Assembly: GCF_030685535.1 (NCBI RefSeq)
Contig: NZ_CP131601.1
Location: 2,666,001 to 2,730,000, forward strand
Source of the DNA: Photobacterium leiognathi
Lineage (GTDB): Bacteria > Pseudomonadota > Gammaproteobacteria > Enterobacterales > Vibrionaceae
Direction of reading: 5' to 3'
Length of the DNA stretch: 64,000 nt
Under the pieces are notes generated by a model. It saw nothing but the letters and a program-made list of their open reading frames with translations, was not told the DNA's origin and searched no databases. The first letter of the stretch is position 1. Each line of letters begins with the position of its first letter. The translations under genes were made by a program, and so were the position numbers. Positions 21,618-32,007 of the stretch are shown one piece after another.

Positions 21618-22197
21618 AAATAAATTACCTCAATAACCTGATAGCGAACGCCAATTTCAGGTAATAAAAAAGTTAGCCCAACAAAAGTTGGACTAACGGT
21701 ATATATCAACGATTAGGATCATTTTAAACAAAGATGGCGCAGAGATCATCATCGTTACGTCATTATCGGGCTGAATCTGATATTAGCATTTTGCAATAGA
21801 GCATAAATAACAGACCATTTATCTTATACCCTCAAGCAATACAAGAGGTTATAAAGCCAACTTATTCATCACAAATATATGTACTAGCCATAGCATTATT
21901 TTCTCATTCACAAAAGCTATAGCATCACAATTCAACAACATTTATACAAATATTCACACTATTTTTTTGACGCTACCATCTAAATTGAACTAAAAACAAA
22001 AACAATCTAGAACTTTTATTGATTTAGATAACACATTGAATAAAAAAGAAATAAAAACTAAAAAAACAAAAAATCGAATACTCATGAGGTATTTTTCAGT
22101 TTTTTTTACTAACATAAATGGGTAGACACAAGTAAAAAGAACACCATGCATTTGGCATAGAAGTGCAATACATAAAAACTTTAAAAAGGATTCGGCA
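21618..22197. other. greA-ompU intergenic region (580 nt)
   Basis: No credible gene. The left end holds the greA leader and its hairpin. The middle and right are very AT-rich and must contain the porin promoter and a long 5' leader. The porin's ribosome-binding site is AAGGATTCGGCA. I could not identify ToxR, OmpR or small-RNA sites with confidence. Confidence 0.6.
21665..21697 (-). promoter_or_regulatory. Terminator-like hairpin in the greA leader (GraL-like)
   Basis: Minus strand: GTTAGTCCAAC, TTTT loop, GTTGGGCTAAC (11 bp, one wobble), then a T run ending 48 nt before greA. In E. coli premature termination in the greA leader yields the GraL small RNAs. The position and form agree; the sequence was not compared. 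Confidence 0.6.
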
Positions 22198-23250
22198 ATG
22201 AACAAGCACCTTATTGCTTTAGCAGTAGCAGCAGCAACTCTATCTGGCGCAGCATCAGCAGCACAAGTTTACTCAGATGACTCATCTTCTCTTGCTATCG
22301 GCGGTCGTGTAGAAGCTCGTGCTCTTCTTTCAGATCAAGCACAGAACAAAAATGATAGCGTTCTTCAACAGAAAACTGATAAAGAAGTAACTGACATTTC
22401 ACGCGTACGTGTGAACATCGATGCGAAAACACAAATCGCTGACGGTGTTCAAGGTATTGGTTTCTACGAGCGTGAATTCAAAGACGACAACTCTAACGAC
22501 GAAAACCGTTACATGTACGCTGGTGTAAACAGCGACCAATACGGTCAGCTTGTTTACGGTAAAGCTGACGGCTCTCTAGGTATGCTAACTGATTTCACTG
22601 ATATCATGGCATACGCAGGTTCTGTTGTTGGTGGTACTAAGCTAGCAGTAGCTGACCGCACAACTAACAACCTAGCATACACAGGTAACTTTGGTGATCT
22701 AACGTTCAAAGCGAACTACGTATTCGCTGGTGCTGACTACGATTCAGCTGGTAATAAAACAGACGTTCACGGTTTCTCTACAGCAGCTAAGTACAACGTT
22801 GCTGACACTGGTCTTGCTCTAGGTCTTGGTTACGGCGAACAACGTGATCAAAATGGTGTTAACACTCACAAAGCACGTTCTGAGCAAACTTTCGCTACAG
22901 CATCTTACACTGTTGGTGATCTATACTTCGGTGGTCTATACAAGTACGGTCGTCGCGATGGTCAAAACCTTGTAACTGACAAAGTAACAGATACTCAAGG
23001 TTACGAATTTGCAGCCGCTTACACAGCAGGTAAAGCAGTATTCACTACTACTTACGGCTTCATGAAAGATGAAAAAGCTCATAACGAATACGATGAGCTA
23101 GCAAACGCTCTTGCAATCGACGGTACTTACTACTTCAACAGCAACTTCCGTACTTACGCTTCTTACACATTCAACATGCTTGATAAGAACAAAGTAGGTA
23201 AAGTTGCAGCATCTGACCAATTCGTTCTAGGTGCTCGTTACGACTTCTAA
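22198..23250 (+). CDS. OmpU-like general porin
   Basis: Outer-membrane trimeric porin for small hydrophilic solutes. The 350 residues begin with a signal peptide (cleavage likely ASA|AQ after residue 21). Alternating amphipathic strands typical of Gram-negative porins follow, and the chain ends in aromatic YDF, the usual C-terminal Phe recognised by the Bam machinery. Codon use is strongly biased, consistent with high expression. The position next to dacB equals that of V. cholerae ompU; OmpH/OmpL names are used in Photobacterium. The assignment to OmpU itself is inferred from context. Confidence 0.9.
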   Translation: MNKHLIALAVAAATLSGAASAAQVYSDDSSSLAIGGRVEARALLSDQAQNKNDSVLQQKTDKEVTDISRVRVNIDAKTQIADGVQGIGFYEREFKDDNSNDENRYMYAGVNSDQYGQLVYGKADGSLGMLTDFTDIMAYAGSVVGGTKLAVADRTTNNLAYTGNFGDLTFKANYVFAGADYDSAGNKTDVHGFSTAAKYNVADTGLALGLGYGEQRDQNGVNTHKARSEQTFATASYTVGDLYFGGLYKYGRRDGQNLVTDKVTDTQGYEFAAAYTAGKAVFTTTYGFMKDEKAHNEYDELANALAIDGTYYFNSNFRTYASYTFNMLDKNKVGKVAASDQFVLGARYDF

Positions 23251-23277
23251 TCCTTGCGATTAAAGTAGAACAGATGA

Positions 23278-23306
23278 AGCGTCGACTTAGGTCGGCGCTT
23301 TTTTTA
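23278..23306 (+). terminator. Terminator of the porin gene
   Basis: AGCGTCGAC, TTAG, GTCGGCGCT (one wobble) followed by seven T. Confidence 0.88.
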
Positions 23307-23411
23307 TTAGTTTTGTGTCATTTTTTAGCCTTTATTCTTTATCTTTTTTTACCCTCTCTCATATAAACGTTATGATTAAGGTCTATCTCTTAACCAAGAC
23401 TATGCCTTGAT

Positions 23412-24815
23412 ATGTTTAAAAAACTGCTTTGCTCTGCATTAATGGCAACGAGCTTCTCCTCTTTTGCTGCGTTTTCTCCCCAACAAGCAATCAACCAACT
23501 ACCCAAAGGTAGTGATGTCGCGCTTCTCATCGTAAATCCTGCCACCAACAAAGTTATATACGATAAACGCGCAGACGAATTACAAGCACCAGCGAGTACA
23601 CAGAAAACAATCACAGCGCTTGCTGCAAAGCTATATCTTGGTAATAACTTCCATTTTGATACCTACCTTGAAACCAAAGGTAATGATGTCATTTTAAAAT
23701 TTAATGGTGACCCAACGCTGAAACGTAGTGATATTGCGAATTTGCTTCGCCAACTAAAACAGCAAGGTGTAACCACAATTAAAGGCAATCTGTACTTAAA
23801 CGGCGGACATTTTACTGGCTATGAACGTGCTATTGGTTGGCCTTGGGATATTTTAGGATCTTGTTACAGTGCGCCATCAAGTAGCATCAGCTTAGAGCAC
23901 AACTGTGTTCAAGGTGCGCTATACAGCAATAAATCTTTTGGTGATGTAACACGCGTAAATGTGCCTAGCCACCAGCCAATTAAGGTACAAACCTCAGCTA
24001 TTGTGGTTTCCAAGGCTCAGCAAAAAGAGCAACACTGTGAGCTATCAATGACCTCCAATGATCGCAACATGTACCAAATCAGTGGGTGTATACAGCCTCG
24101 CAAAGAGCCCCTGCCACTTAAATTTGCAGTACAGAATACCACCTTGTATTCAAACGCGATTATTCAACAAGAGCTTAAGCGCGCAGGTATCAAGTTAAAC
24201 GGTAAGGTACTTCGTAACGATAAAATTAGCGGGAAAATAATCGCAACACATCGCTCAGCACCGTTATCAACATTACTTGATATTATGTTGAAACGATCTG
24301 ATAACCTATTTGCTGATAACATTGCCAAAACGATTGGTGCAAAGTATTACAACCAAGCAGGTAGCTACACCAATGGTATTGAAGCAATCAAAGCGATACT
24401 AAAAGATAAAGCAGGTATCGATCTTTCTGATACTGTGATGGTGGATGGCTCAGGCTTATCCCGTAATAACCGTTTAACAGCAAGTGACTTAATGAAAGTG
24501 GTGACTTACATTTACCGTCACCCACAGCTTGGGTTAATGAATGATCTACCTGTATCAGGTAAAAGTGGCACATTACAGTACCGTCGTAGTATTCGTGATG
24601 TTCCGCTAAAAGGTAAGATTATTGCTAAAAGTGGCTCTTTATTCGGAACCTATAACCTTGCAGGTGTGATGAATACCCAAAATGGTAAACCACTCCTCTT
24701 TGTACAGTTAGTGACTAATTACTATCCACACATGCATGACGGTGAAAAAGCAGCGTTACCACCGATTTACCAATTTGAAAAACAGCTTTATAACTCTCTT
24801 TATAAAAGCTACTAA
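23412..24815 (+). CDS. dacB: D-alanyl-D-alanine carboxypeptidase/endopeptidase PBP4
   Basis: Periplasmic low-molecular-mass penicillin-binding protein that trims pentapeptides and cuts peptide cross-links. The 467 residues have an N-terminal signal peptide ending near SSFAAFSP. The three active-site motifs are present: SxxK in PASTQKTIT (about residue 62), SxN in GSGLSRNN, and KSGT in VSGKSGTLQYR. The long insertion between the first two motifs is typical of PBP4/class C. The Shine-Dalgarno is weak. The gene stands alone and ends at a terminator shared with the convergent mgtE-like gene. Confidence 0.96.
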   Translation: MFKKLLCSALMATSFSSFAAFSPQQAINQLPKGSDVALLIVNPATNKVIYDKRADELQAPASTQKTITALAAKLYLGNNFHFDTYLETKGNDVILKFNGDPTLKRSDIANLLRQLKQQGVTTIKGNLYLNGGHFTGYERAIGWPWDILGSCYSAPSSSISLEHNCVQGALYSNKSFGDVTRVNVPSHQPIKVQTSAIVVSKAQQKEQHCELSMTSNDRNMYQISGCIQPRKEPLPLKFAVQNTTLYSNAIIQQELKRAGIKLNGKVLRNDKISGKIIATHRSAPLSTLLDIMLKRSDNLFADNIAKTIGAKYYNQAGSYTNGIEAIKAILKDKAGIDLSDTVMVDGSGLSRNNRLTASDLMKVVTYIYRHPQLGLMNDLPVSGKSGTLQYRRSIRDVPLKGKIIAKSGSLFGTYNLAGVMNTQNGKPLLFVQLVTNYYPHMHDGEKAALPPIYQFEKQLYNSLYKSY

Positions 24816-24829
24816 ATAGCGCGTTCTAT

Positions 24830-24868
24830 AAAAAAAAGCCACTATAGCTAACCTATAGTGGCTTTTTT
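24830..24868. terminator. Bidirectional terminator between dacB and the mgtE-like gene
   Basis: GCCACTATAG, CTAAC, CTATAGTGGC (10 bp) between eight A and six T. Confidence 0.9.
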
Positions 24869-24881
24869 ATAACAATGTTTA

Positions 24882-25733
24882 TCAATGCCCTAATCCAAGC
24901 ATCCAATTAACAGTCGTGAAATAAATCATCATCCCAGTAATATCAACCATAGAAGCTAAGACAGGACTCACAAGTACCGCGGGATCCAAATTCAGTGCCC
25001 TTGCGATCATAGGTAACACTCCGCCTATGGTGGTTGAGATTACAACTTGGATCGAAATCGCAATACCTATTGCAAGAGCAATAGAATCAAGTGTCATTCC
25101 TGCAGGTAACACTACATCACCACTAAAGAAAATGACTCGCCCGATGATCACCGCAGCAAGGCTGATAGCAATAACCATCGCAACACGAAACTCTTTCCAC
25201 AAGACGGCTAACCAGTCCCGTGATTTTATTTCTTCCATTGCCAAAGCTCGCACCACCAAGGTAGCGGCTTGTGAGCCAGTATTTCCTCCTGCAGCTGCAA
25301 TGACAGGCATATAGATCGCAAGTAGCACTAATTGACTTAACGTATCCTCATAATGAGAAATAATTAAGCCTGAGACGATTCCCATTAGTGCCAAAACGAC
25401 AATCCAACCTATGCGTTCTTTCACATGATTGAAGACACTATTTTCTAGGTAATGCCCGGTAGGCTCGGCTTCTGAGCTAATAAGCCCTAATCCACTGGCA
25501 ATCTGACGGGCTCTGACTTCTTGTTTGAATTCGTTTAATCTATCTAATAATATTTGCACATGCCGTAATGGGCACTCATGAAGCATAGCTAACGCATCTG
25601 ATACCAGCATTTTTACAAGTAACTGTGCTTGCTCATCCAAATCATATTTTAGAAATGCATTACGTACTGCAAGTGCATCTTTCTGTGCTATTTGTGTTGT
25701 TGCAGCGAAAACTGCATCGTTCATTACCGCCAT
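24882..25733 (-). CDS. Short MgtE/SLC41-type magnesium transporter lacking CBS domains
   Basis: Predicted Mg2+ (possibly also Co2+) channel. The start at 25733 is chosen because CGGGAG lies eight bases upstream; an ATG at 25793 lacks such a site. Of 283 residues, about 1-105 are helical and resemble part of the MgtE N domain. The rest is the MgtE transmembrane domain, about five segments, with the signature PVIAAAGGNTGSQAATLVVR near residue 143 and a later conserved Asp/Pro segment (NLDPAVLVSP). The CBS pair that normally separates the two parts and senses intracellular Mg2+ is absent, so gating must differ. A leader of about 300 nt precedes the gene. Confidence 0.88.
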   Translation of the reverse strand: MAVMNDAVFAATTQIAQKDALAVRNAFLKYDLDEQAQLLVKMLVSDALAMLHECPLRHVQILLDRLNEFKQEVRARQIASGLGLISSEAEPTGHYLENSVFNHVKERIGWIVVLALMGIVSGLIISHYEDTLSQLVLLAIYMPVIAAAGGNTGSQAATLVVRALAMEEIKSRDWLAVLWKEFRVAMVIAISLAAVIIGRVIFFSGDVVLPAGMTLDSIALAIGIAISIQVVISTTIGGVLPMIARALNLDPAVLVSPVLASMVDITGMMIYFTTVNWMLGLGH

Positions 25734-25844
25734 GGCGAATCTCCCGATTGGCTGACTCTCTAAAAGAGATGGTAACGACCACCGACATAGCATTACGTAT
25801 TATCAGCAACAACTATCGCCAATGCTGAATAATTAATGCTATGA

Positions 25845-26060
25845 ATTAAGATAGGAAATGGAAAATCAAAGGAAAGTTGTCGTGAAAGTGCATCACTAAA
25901 AAGGAAGGTTGGACATACTATTCCGTACTCAGTAGTACGGTGAAAACAATGGATACCGTAAACTAAGCGAGATTTTCCTGCTTCATACTTGGGGGATGGT
26001 CGGTATCGTTCATTATTGTCTCCAAAAACATCTATCGCTTACTGCGACGCCTGCATTCTA
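25845..26060 (-). promoter_or_regulatory. Candidate translation-coupled attenuator leader of the mgtE-like gene
   Basis: Minus strand, in order: a possible -10 TAGAAT (26055-26060), a 16-codon ORF, then segments able to pair alternatively. A is GATACCG (26001-26007, inside the ORF), B is TACGGTATC (25952-25960), C is ACCGTACT (25934-25941) and D is AGTACGG (25923-25929). A pairs with B (7 bp), B with C (6 bp) and C with D (7 bp, ACTG loop). No T run follows C:D; instead there is a C-rich, G-poor stretch (about 25850-25915) such as Rho uses. All regulation is inferred from this layout. Confidence 0.5.
25963..26013 (-). CDS. Leader peptide ORF (16 codons) upstream of the mgtE-like gene
   Basis: Encodes MNDTDHPPSMKQENLA. 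It has a textbook ribosome-binding site, GGAG six bases before the ATG. Acidic and proline codons cluster near the start (Asp3, Asp5, Pro7, Pro8). The Salmonella leader peptide MgtL also has an early acidic/proline stretch that destabilises ribosomes at low Mg2+. The similarity is in composition, not sequence, and the ORF is too short to prove by reading alone. Confidence 0.5.
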   Translation of the reverse strand: MNDTDHPPSMKQENLA

Positions 26061-26123
26061 AATAAATCAACCTGTACAGAAACTGATTATCAAAGTTTAT
26101 TTATTTCAATTAATTATAAAAAT

Positions 26124-26153
26124 AAAAAAGCCGAGCATCATAGCTCGGCTTTT
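26124..26153 (-). terminator. Terminator of carB
   Basis: GCCGAGC, six-base loop, GCTCGGC, followed by six T on the minus strand. Confidence 0.88.
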
Positions 26154-26174
26154 CTGTTTCAATTCACGTTACAC

Positions 26175-29100
26175 TTACTTAATACGTGCGTGTAGCTCTT
26201 GAATTGAGGTAACTGTATTGCGGTCATCTGCGGTATGCGCCATGCAGGTTGCAAATGCAGCATTTAGCGTTGTAGTGTAGTTCACCTTCTCAGCTAGTGC
26301 ACCACGACGAAGTACTTTTGAATCTTCAATCGCTTGGCGACCAGCTGCTGTGTTAACAATGTAGGTGTATTCATTGTTCTTGATACGGTCAAGAATATGA
26401 GGGCGACCTTCATGTACTTTGTTAACAAGGCGAGGGTTAATACCCGCTTCACCAAGAATCACAGCTGTGCCGTGAGTCGCATCTAGTTGGTAACCTAGCT
26501 TAGTTAGCTTAGAGGCTAGATCAACCACACGTTGCTTATCACCTTCACGAACAGACAGGAGCGCACGGCCACCTTCTGGGTACTCTTTACCACAACCTAA
26601 TTCAGCTTTGGCGAATGCTTCTGCAAACGTATTACCGATCCCCATGACTTCACCTGTTGAGCGCATTTCTGGGCCTAACAGTGGGTCAACGCCTGGGAAC
26701 TTGTTAAACGGTAGCACCACTTCTTTCACTGAGTAATACGGCGGAATGATTTCCTTAGTAAAACCTTGTGATTCAAGTGATTGCCCAGCCATAACACGCG
26801 CTGCAATCTTAGCTAGTGGTGCACCTGTTGCTTTAGAAACAAACGGTACGGTACGTGCTGCACGAGGGTTAACCTCGATTAGGTACACTTGACCATCTTT
26901 GACAGCGAACTGAGTGTTCATTAGGCCACGAACACCTAATTCAAACGCAAGGTTCTTCACTTGCTCACGCATCACATCTTGGATTTCTTGGCTTAGAGTG
27001 TACGCAGGCAAAGAACATGCTGAGTCACCTGAGTGAACACCTGCTTGCTCGATATGCTCCATGATACCGCCAATCACCACTTGCTCACCGTCACAAATCG
27101 CATCAACGTCAACTTCAACAGCATCATCTAGGAAACGATCTAGTAGTACAGGTGATTCGTTTGAAACGCTAACAGCTTCATTGAAATAGCGACGCAAATC
27201 TTGCTCGTCGTATACAATTTCCATTGCACGACCGCCAAGCACGTAAGAAGGACGTACAACCAGAGGGAAACCAATTTCACGTGATTTCTCAACCGCTTGC
27301 TCCATAGTCGTCACAGTTGCGTTTTCAGGTTGTAATAAACCTAAACGGTCAACCGCTTGTTGGAAGCGCTCACGGTCTTCTGCACGGTCAATCGCATCAG
27401 GGCTTGTACCGATGATTGGCACACCTGCAGCTTCTAGTGCACGTGCTAGTTTCAGTGGTGTTTGACCACCGAACTGAACGATAACGCCTTTTGGTTTTTC
27501 AACGCGTGCGATAGCTAGTACATCTTCTAGTGTTACTGGCTCGAAGTACAGGCGATCTGATGTGTCGTAATCCGTTGATACTGTCTCTGGGTTACAGTTA
27601 ACCATGATAGTTTCGTAACCGTCTTCACGCAGTGCTAATGATGCATGTACACAGCAGTAATCAAATTCGATACCTTGACCGATACGGTTTGGACCACCGC
27701 CCAATACCATGATCTTATCTTTGTCGGTTGGGTTTGCTTCACACTCTTCATCGTATGATGAGTACATGTAAGCGGTATCAGATGAGAACTCAGCCGCACA
27801 CGTATCTACACGCTTGTAGACTGGGTGAATGTCGAACTGATCGCGTAGTTTGCGAATTTCACCTTCACCAATGCCAAGTAATTTAGCAAGACGCGCATCA
27901 GCAAAACCTTTACGCTTCAGTTTGCGTAGTACTTCTGCATTCAGGCCAGCAAAGCCTGCCGCTTTCACTTGCTCTTCAAGCTTGATGATTTCTTCAATTT
28001 GAACCAAGAACCAACGGTCGATGTTAGTAAGGTTAAAGATACCGTCAACAGACATGCCAGCACGGAACGCATCACCAATGTACCAAATACGCTCTGCGCC
28101 TGCTTCTTTCAACTCGTGACGGATCTTGCTCATCGCATTTGGATCGTCAAGGTCAACCATTTCATCAAAGCCCATCGCGCCAACTTCTAAGCCACGTAGT
28201 GCTTTGTGTAGTGATTCTTGTTGGTTACGGCCAATCGCCATAACCTCACCGACTGACTTCATCTGTGTCGTTAGGCGATCGTTAGCACCAGCAAATTTCT
28301 CGAAGTTAAAGCGAGGGATCTTCGTTACTACGTAATCGATAGTAGGTTCAAATGATGCTGGTGTTGCTCCACCTGTGATATCGTTCATCAGTTCATCAAG
28401 AGTGAAACCAATTGCCAGTTTTGCCGCGATTTTTGCAATCGGGAAACCTGTTGCTTTTGATGCTAGTGCTGATGAGCGAGATACACGTGGGTTCATTTCG
28501 ATGATAACCATACGGCCATCTTTCGGGTTGATACCAAACTGTACGTTTGAACCACCTGTTTCAACACCAATTTCACGCAGTACTGCAAGCGATGCATTAC
28601 GCATTAATTGGTATTCTTTGTCTGTTAGGGTTTGCGCAGGTGCAACTGTGATTGAGTCATAGGTGTGAATACCCATAGGGTCAAAGTTTTCAATCGCACA
28701 CACGATGATACAGTTATCGTTCTTATCGCGAACCACTTCCATTTCATATTCTTTCCAACCAATTAATGACTCATCAATCAGGAGCTCATTGGTTGGTGAA
28801 AGATCGAGACCACGAGAACAGATCTCTTCGAATTCTTCTTTGTTGTAAGCAATACCGCCACCCGTACCACCCATAGTAAATGATGGGCGAATGATACATG
28901 GGAAACCAACCATATCGAGCACTTTGTAAGCTTCTTCCATGGTTTTCGCAGTATCGGCGCGAGGACACTCTAAGCCAATAGATTTCATTGCTTTATCGAA
29001 GCGAGAACGGTCTTCTGCTTTATCAATAGCATCGGCTGTTGCACCGATCATCTCAACGCCGAACTCTTCTAGTACGCCATGACGCTCAAGATCAAGTGCA

Positions 29101-29393
29101 CAGTTTAGTGCTGTTTGACCGCCCATGGTTGGCAGTACCGCATCAGGGCGTTCTTTAGCAATGATATTACGTACCACTTCCCAGTGGATTGGCTCGATGT
29201 AAGTTGCATCAGCCATTTCTGGATCAGTCATGATAGTGGCAGGGTTAGAGTTTACCAGAATAACGCGGTAACCCTCTTCACGAAGTGCTTTACAAGCTTG
29301 TGCACCAGAGTAATCGAACTCACAGGCCTGACCGATAACGATTGGTCCAGCACCTAGAATTAGTACACTTTTTATGTCAGTACGTTTTGGCAT
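26175..29393 (-). CDS. carB: Carbamoyl-phosphate synthase large subunit
   Basis: Makes carbamoyl phosphate from bicarbonate, ammonia and two ATP, for arginine and pyrimidines. The 1072 residues match E. coli CarB (1073). Two homologous ATP-grasp halves begin with [20 protein letters not shown] and [14 protein letters not shown]. Each has its grasp motif ([24 protein letters not shown]), and a C-terminal MGS-like allosteric domain follows for UMP and ornithine. It lies 17 nt after carA. Confidence 0.99.
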   Translation of the reverse strand: MPKRTDIKSVLILGAGPIVIGQACEFDYSGAQACKALREEGYRVILVNSNPATIMTDPEMADATYIEPIHWEVVRNIIAKERPDAVLPTMGGQTALNCALDLERHGVLEEFGVEMIGATADAIDKAEDRSRFDKAMKSIGLECPRADTAKTMEEAYKVLDMVGFPCIIRPSFTMGGTGGGIAYNKEEFEEICSRGLDLSPTNELLIDESLIGWKEYEMEVVRDKNDNCIIVCAIENFDPMGIHTYDSITVAPAQTLTDKEYQLMRNASLAVLREIGVETGGSNVQFGINPKDGRMVIIEMNPRVSRSSALASKATGFPIAKIAAKLAIGFTLDELMNDITGGATPASFEPTIDYVVTKIPRFNFEKFAGANDRLTTQMKSVGEVMAIGRNQQESLHKALRGLEVGAMGFDEMVDLDDPNAMSKIRHELKEAGAERIWYIGDAFRAGMSVDGIFNLTNIDRWFLVQIEEIIKLEEQVKAAGFAGLNAEVLRKLKRKGFADARLAKLLGIGEGEIRKLRDQFDIHPVYKRVDTCAAEFSSDTAYMYSSYDEECEANPTDKDKIMVLGGGPNRIGQGIEFDYCCVHASLALREDGYETIMVNCNPETVSTDYDTSDRLYFEPVTLEDVLAIARVEKPKGVIVQFGGQTPLKLARALEAAGVPIIGTSPDAIDRAEDRERFQQAVDRLGLLQPENATVTTMEQAVEKSREIGFPLVVRPSYVLGGRAMEIVYDEQDLRRYFNEAVSVSNESPVLLDRFLDDAVEVDVDAICDGEQVVIGGIMEHIEQAGVHSGDSACSLPAYTLSQEIQDVMREQVKNLAFELGVRGLMNTQFAVKDGQVYLIEVNPRAARTVPFVSKATGAPLAKIAARVMAGQSLESQGFTKEIIPPYYSVKEVVLPFNKFPGVDPLLGPEMRSTGEVMGIGNTFAEAFAKAELGCGKEYPEGGRALLSVREGDKQRVVDLASKLTKLGYQLDATHGTAVILGEAGINPRLVNKVHEGRPHILDRIKNNEYTYIVNTAAGRQAIEDSKVLRRGALAEKVNYTTTLNAAFATCMAHTADDRNTVTSIQELHARIK

Positions 29394-29410
29394 TTCTTAC
29401 TACTCCCGGC

Positions 29411-30550
29411 TTAGGCGCTGTGTTTCTTAATTAATTCGATAAAGTGATCAAATAATGGTGCTGCATCGTGTGGACCAGGGCTCGCTTCTGGGTGGCCTTG
29501 GAAACTGAATGCAGGCTTGTCGGTACGATGGATACCTTGTAGCGAGCCATCAAACAGGGATTTATGTGTCGCACGTAAGTTTTCAGGTAACGTTGCTTCG
29601 TCAGCAGCAAAACCGTGGTTCTGGCTGGTGATCATCACAATATCACGATCTAAATCTTTAACTGGGTGGTTAGCACCGTGGTGACCAAACTTCATTTTTA
29701 CTGTTTTCGCACCGCTTGCTAGGGCAAGAATTTGGTGACCTAAACAGATACCGAAGATTGGAATGTTTTTATCAAGGAATGTTTTGGTTGCTTCAATGGC
29801 GTAAGTACATGGTTCTGGATCACCAGGGCCGTTTGATAGGAAAACACCATCAGGGTTTAACGCAAGTACGTCTTCTGCTGAAGTTTGTGCAGGAACAACC
29901 GTTAAACGACAACCGCGGTCAACCAGCATACGCAAGATGTTACGTTTAGCGCCAAAGTCATAAGCGACTACGTGGTATGGCAGCTCGTTTTCTTCCTGTG
30001 CTTCTGGTAAGCCGTTCTCTAATGTCCAAGAACCTTGCTTCCAGCTGTATGTTTCGCTTGTTGTCACTTCTTTTGCTAAATCCATGCCTTTAAGACCTGG
30101 GAAAGCTTTCGCTTGCTCTAAGGCAAACGCCTCATCGATGTTATTACCCGCAATGATACAACCGTTTTGCGCACCCTTTTCACGAAGAAGTCGAGTTAGC
30201 TTACGAGTATCAATATCTGCGATACCAACAACGTTTTGTGATTTTAAGTAATCAGAAAGGGATTGTTCAGAGCGGAAGTTTGAAGCGATAAGAGGAAGAT
30301 CACGAATAACCAAACCTTGTGCATGAATAGCGGTAGATTCTTCGTCTTCGGTATTAGTACCGGTGTTGCCAATGTGAGGATAAGTAAGAGTAACGATCTG
30401 TTGTGAATAAGAAGGGTCGGTGAGAATTTCCTGATACCCCGTCATCGAGGTGTTAAAAACGACTTCACCAACGGCCGAACCATCTGCCCCAATGGACACG
30501 CCGCGGAACACTGTCCCATCTTCCAGGACTAACAGCGCTGATTTGCTCAA
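29411..30550 (-). CDS. carA: Carbamoyl-phosphate synthase small (glutaminase) subunit
   Basis: Hydrolyses glutamine and channels ammonia to CarB. I chose the TTG at 30548-30550: it gives [12 protein letters not shown], aligning with E. coli CarA (also a TTG start), and GGAGG lies five bases upstream. An upstream in-frame TTG would overlap that site. The class I amidotransferase triad is visible: GICLGHQIL with the catalytic Cys, and [11 protein letters not shown] with His and Glu. The protein has 379 residues. Upstream sequence contains ARG-box-like palindromes. Confidence 0.97.
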   Translation of the reverse strand: MSKSALLVLEDGTVFRGVSIGADGSAVGEVVFNTSMTGYQEILTDPSYSQQIVTLTYPHIGNTGTNTEDEESTAIHAQGLVIRDLPLIASNFRSEQSLSDYLKSQNVVGIADIDTRKLTRLLREKGAQNGCIIAGNNIDEAFALEQAKAFPGLKGMDLAKEVTTSETYSWKQGSWTLENGLPEAQEENELPYHVVAYDFGAKRNILRMLVDRGCRLTVVPAQTSAEDVLALNPDGVFLSNGPGDPEPCTYAIEATKTFLDKNIPIFGICLGHQILALASGAKTVKMKFGHHGANHPVKDLDRDIVMITSQNHGFAADEATLPENLRATHKSLFDGSLQGIHRTDKPAFSFQGHPEASPGPHDAAPLFDHFIELIKKHSA

Positions 30551-30563
30551 GACAACCTCCAAT

Positions 30564-30598
30564 TAAATAAAAATGCAATTAAAACAGATAAAGTTGCA
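30564..30598 (-). promoter_or_regulatory. Tandem ARG-box-like ArgR sites at carA
   Basis: Box 1 (minus strand TGCATTTTTATTTA, 30564-30577) matches 8 of 10 fixed positions of TGAATwwwwATTCA. Box 2 (TGCAACTTTATCTG, 30585-30598) is weaker but lies exactly 21 bp away, one ArgR hexamer spacing. ArgR control of carAB is established in E. coli; here it is inferred. Confidence 0.45.
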
Positions 30599-31042
30599 AT
30601 TACCCATTCCTTTTAACGCCAAAAACCACGTCTTACTGATTTTTGACAAATTGCGCAAATTCTATTGATCCATTAGCAATCTGTCAACATAAGACATAAA
30701 AATAATTTCAAAAAACACGCTTTCAGTAAATTTTAATGGTAAAGGCCATGAAAGAATAACTTTAGTTACAAAAAACATCGTCAACGATATCAATGAACAA
30801 GATTTAATCGTTTGCTATTTTTACACATTCGTTAACAAAACTTAATTCATTAAAAAAAGCATAAAAACAAATAGAAAAAGCACAAAAGTAAACATCAGAA
30901 CAATTAAATGAAGCGTAACACACATTTAAACATCAAAATATGTACATCAAGGTATATTTATTCGCCACTCACTTGTTATTCCTTATACATTTCATCAGTA
31001 ACGTGTTTTATTCACTTTTACGATACTCAGTTTATTCAGATA

Positions 31043-31070
31043 TAAAAAAACCTGCTTTAAAAGCAGGTTT
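31043..31070 (-). terminator. Terminator of dapB
   Basis: AACCTGCTT, TAA, AAGCAGGTT with seven T on the minus-strand side. Confidence 0.88.
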
Positions 31071-31084
31071 CTAAATGAAAATAA

Positions 31085-31945
<861 letters not shown>

Positions 31946-31956
31946 TTACAGATGAT

Positions 31957-31984
31957 AAAAAAGCCCCAGCTTTCACTGAGGCTT
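31957..31984 (-). terminator. Terminator of the fkpB-ispH transcript
   Basis: Minus strand: AGCCTCAG, loop, CTGGGGCT (one mismatch), then six T. Confidence 0.8.
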
Positions 31985-32007
31985 ATTCTGCACAAATCAA
32001 TATGCTA

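Larger units (their letters stand above)
30551..31084. other. carA-dapB intergenic region (534 nt)
   Basis: No credible gene. The left 60 nt carry ARG-box-like sites next to carA and the right end carries the dapB terminator. The rest is AT-rich and presumably contains the carAB promoters; no clear -35/-10 pair stood out. Confidence 0.6.

Noticed and set aside
21990..22205. 71-residue minus-strand hydrophobic ORF before the porin
   Set aside because: It lies antisense to the porin leader in AT-rich DNA; Phe/Leu richness follows from composition.
25734..26020. M-box or other Mg2+/Mn2+ riboswitch upstream of the mgtE-like gene
   Set aside because: I could not find the conserved cores of known metal riboswitches; the short ORF with alternative hairpins fits better.
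25989..26195. 68-residue plus-strand ORF opposite the mgtE-like leader
   Set aside because: It crosses the carB terminator, has no ribosome-binding site and resembles no protein.
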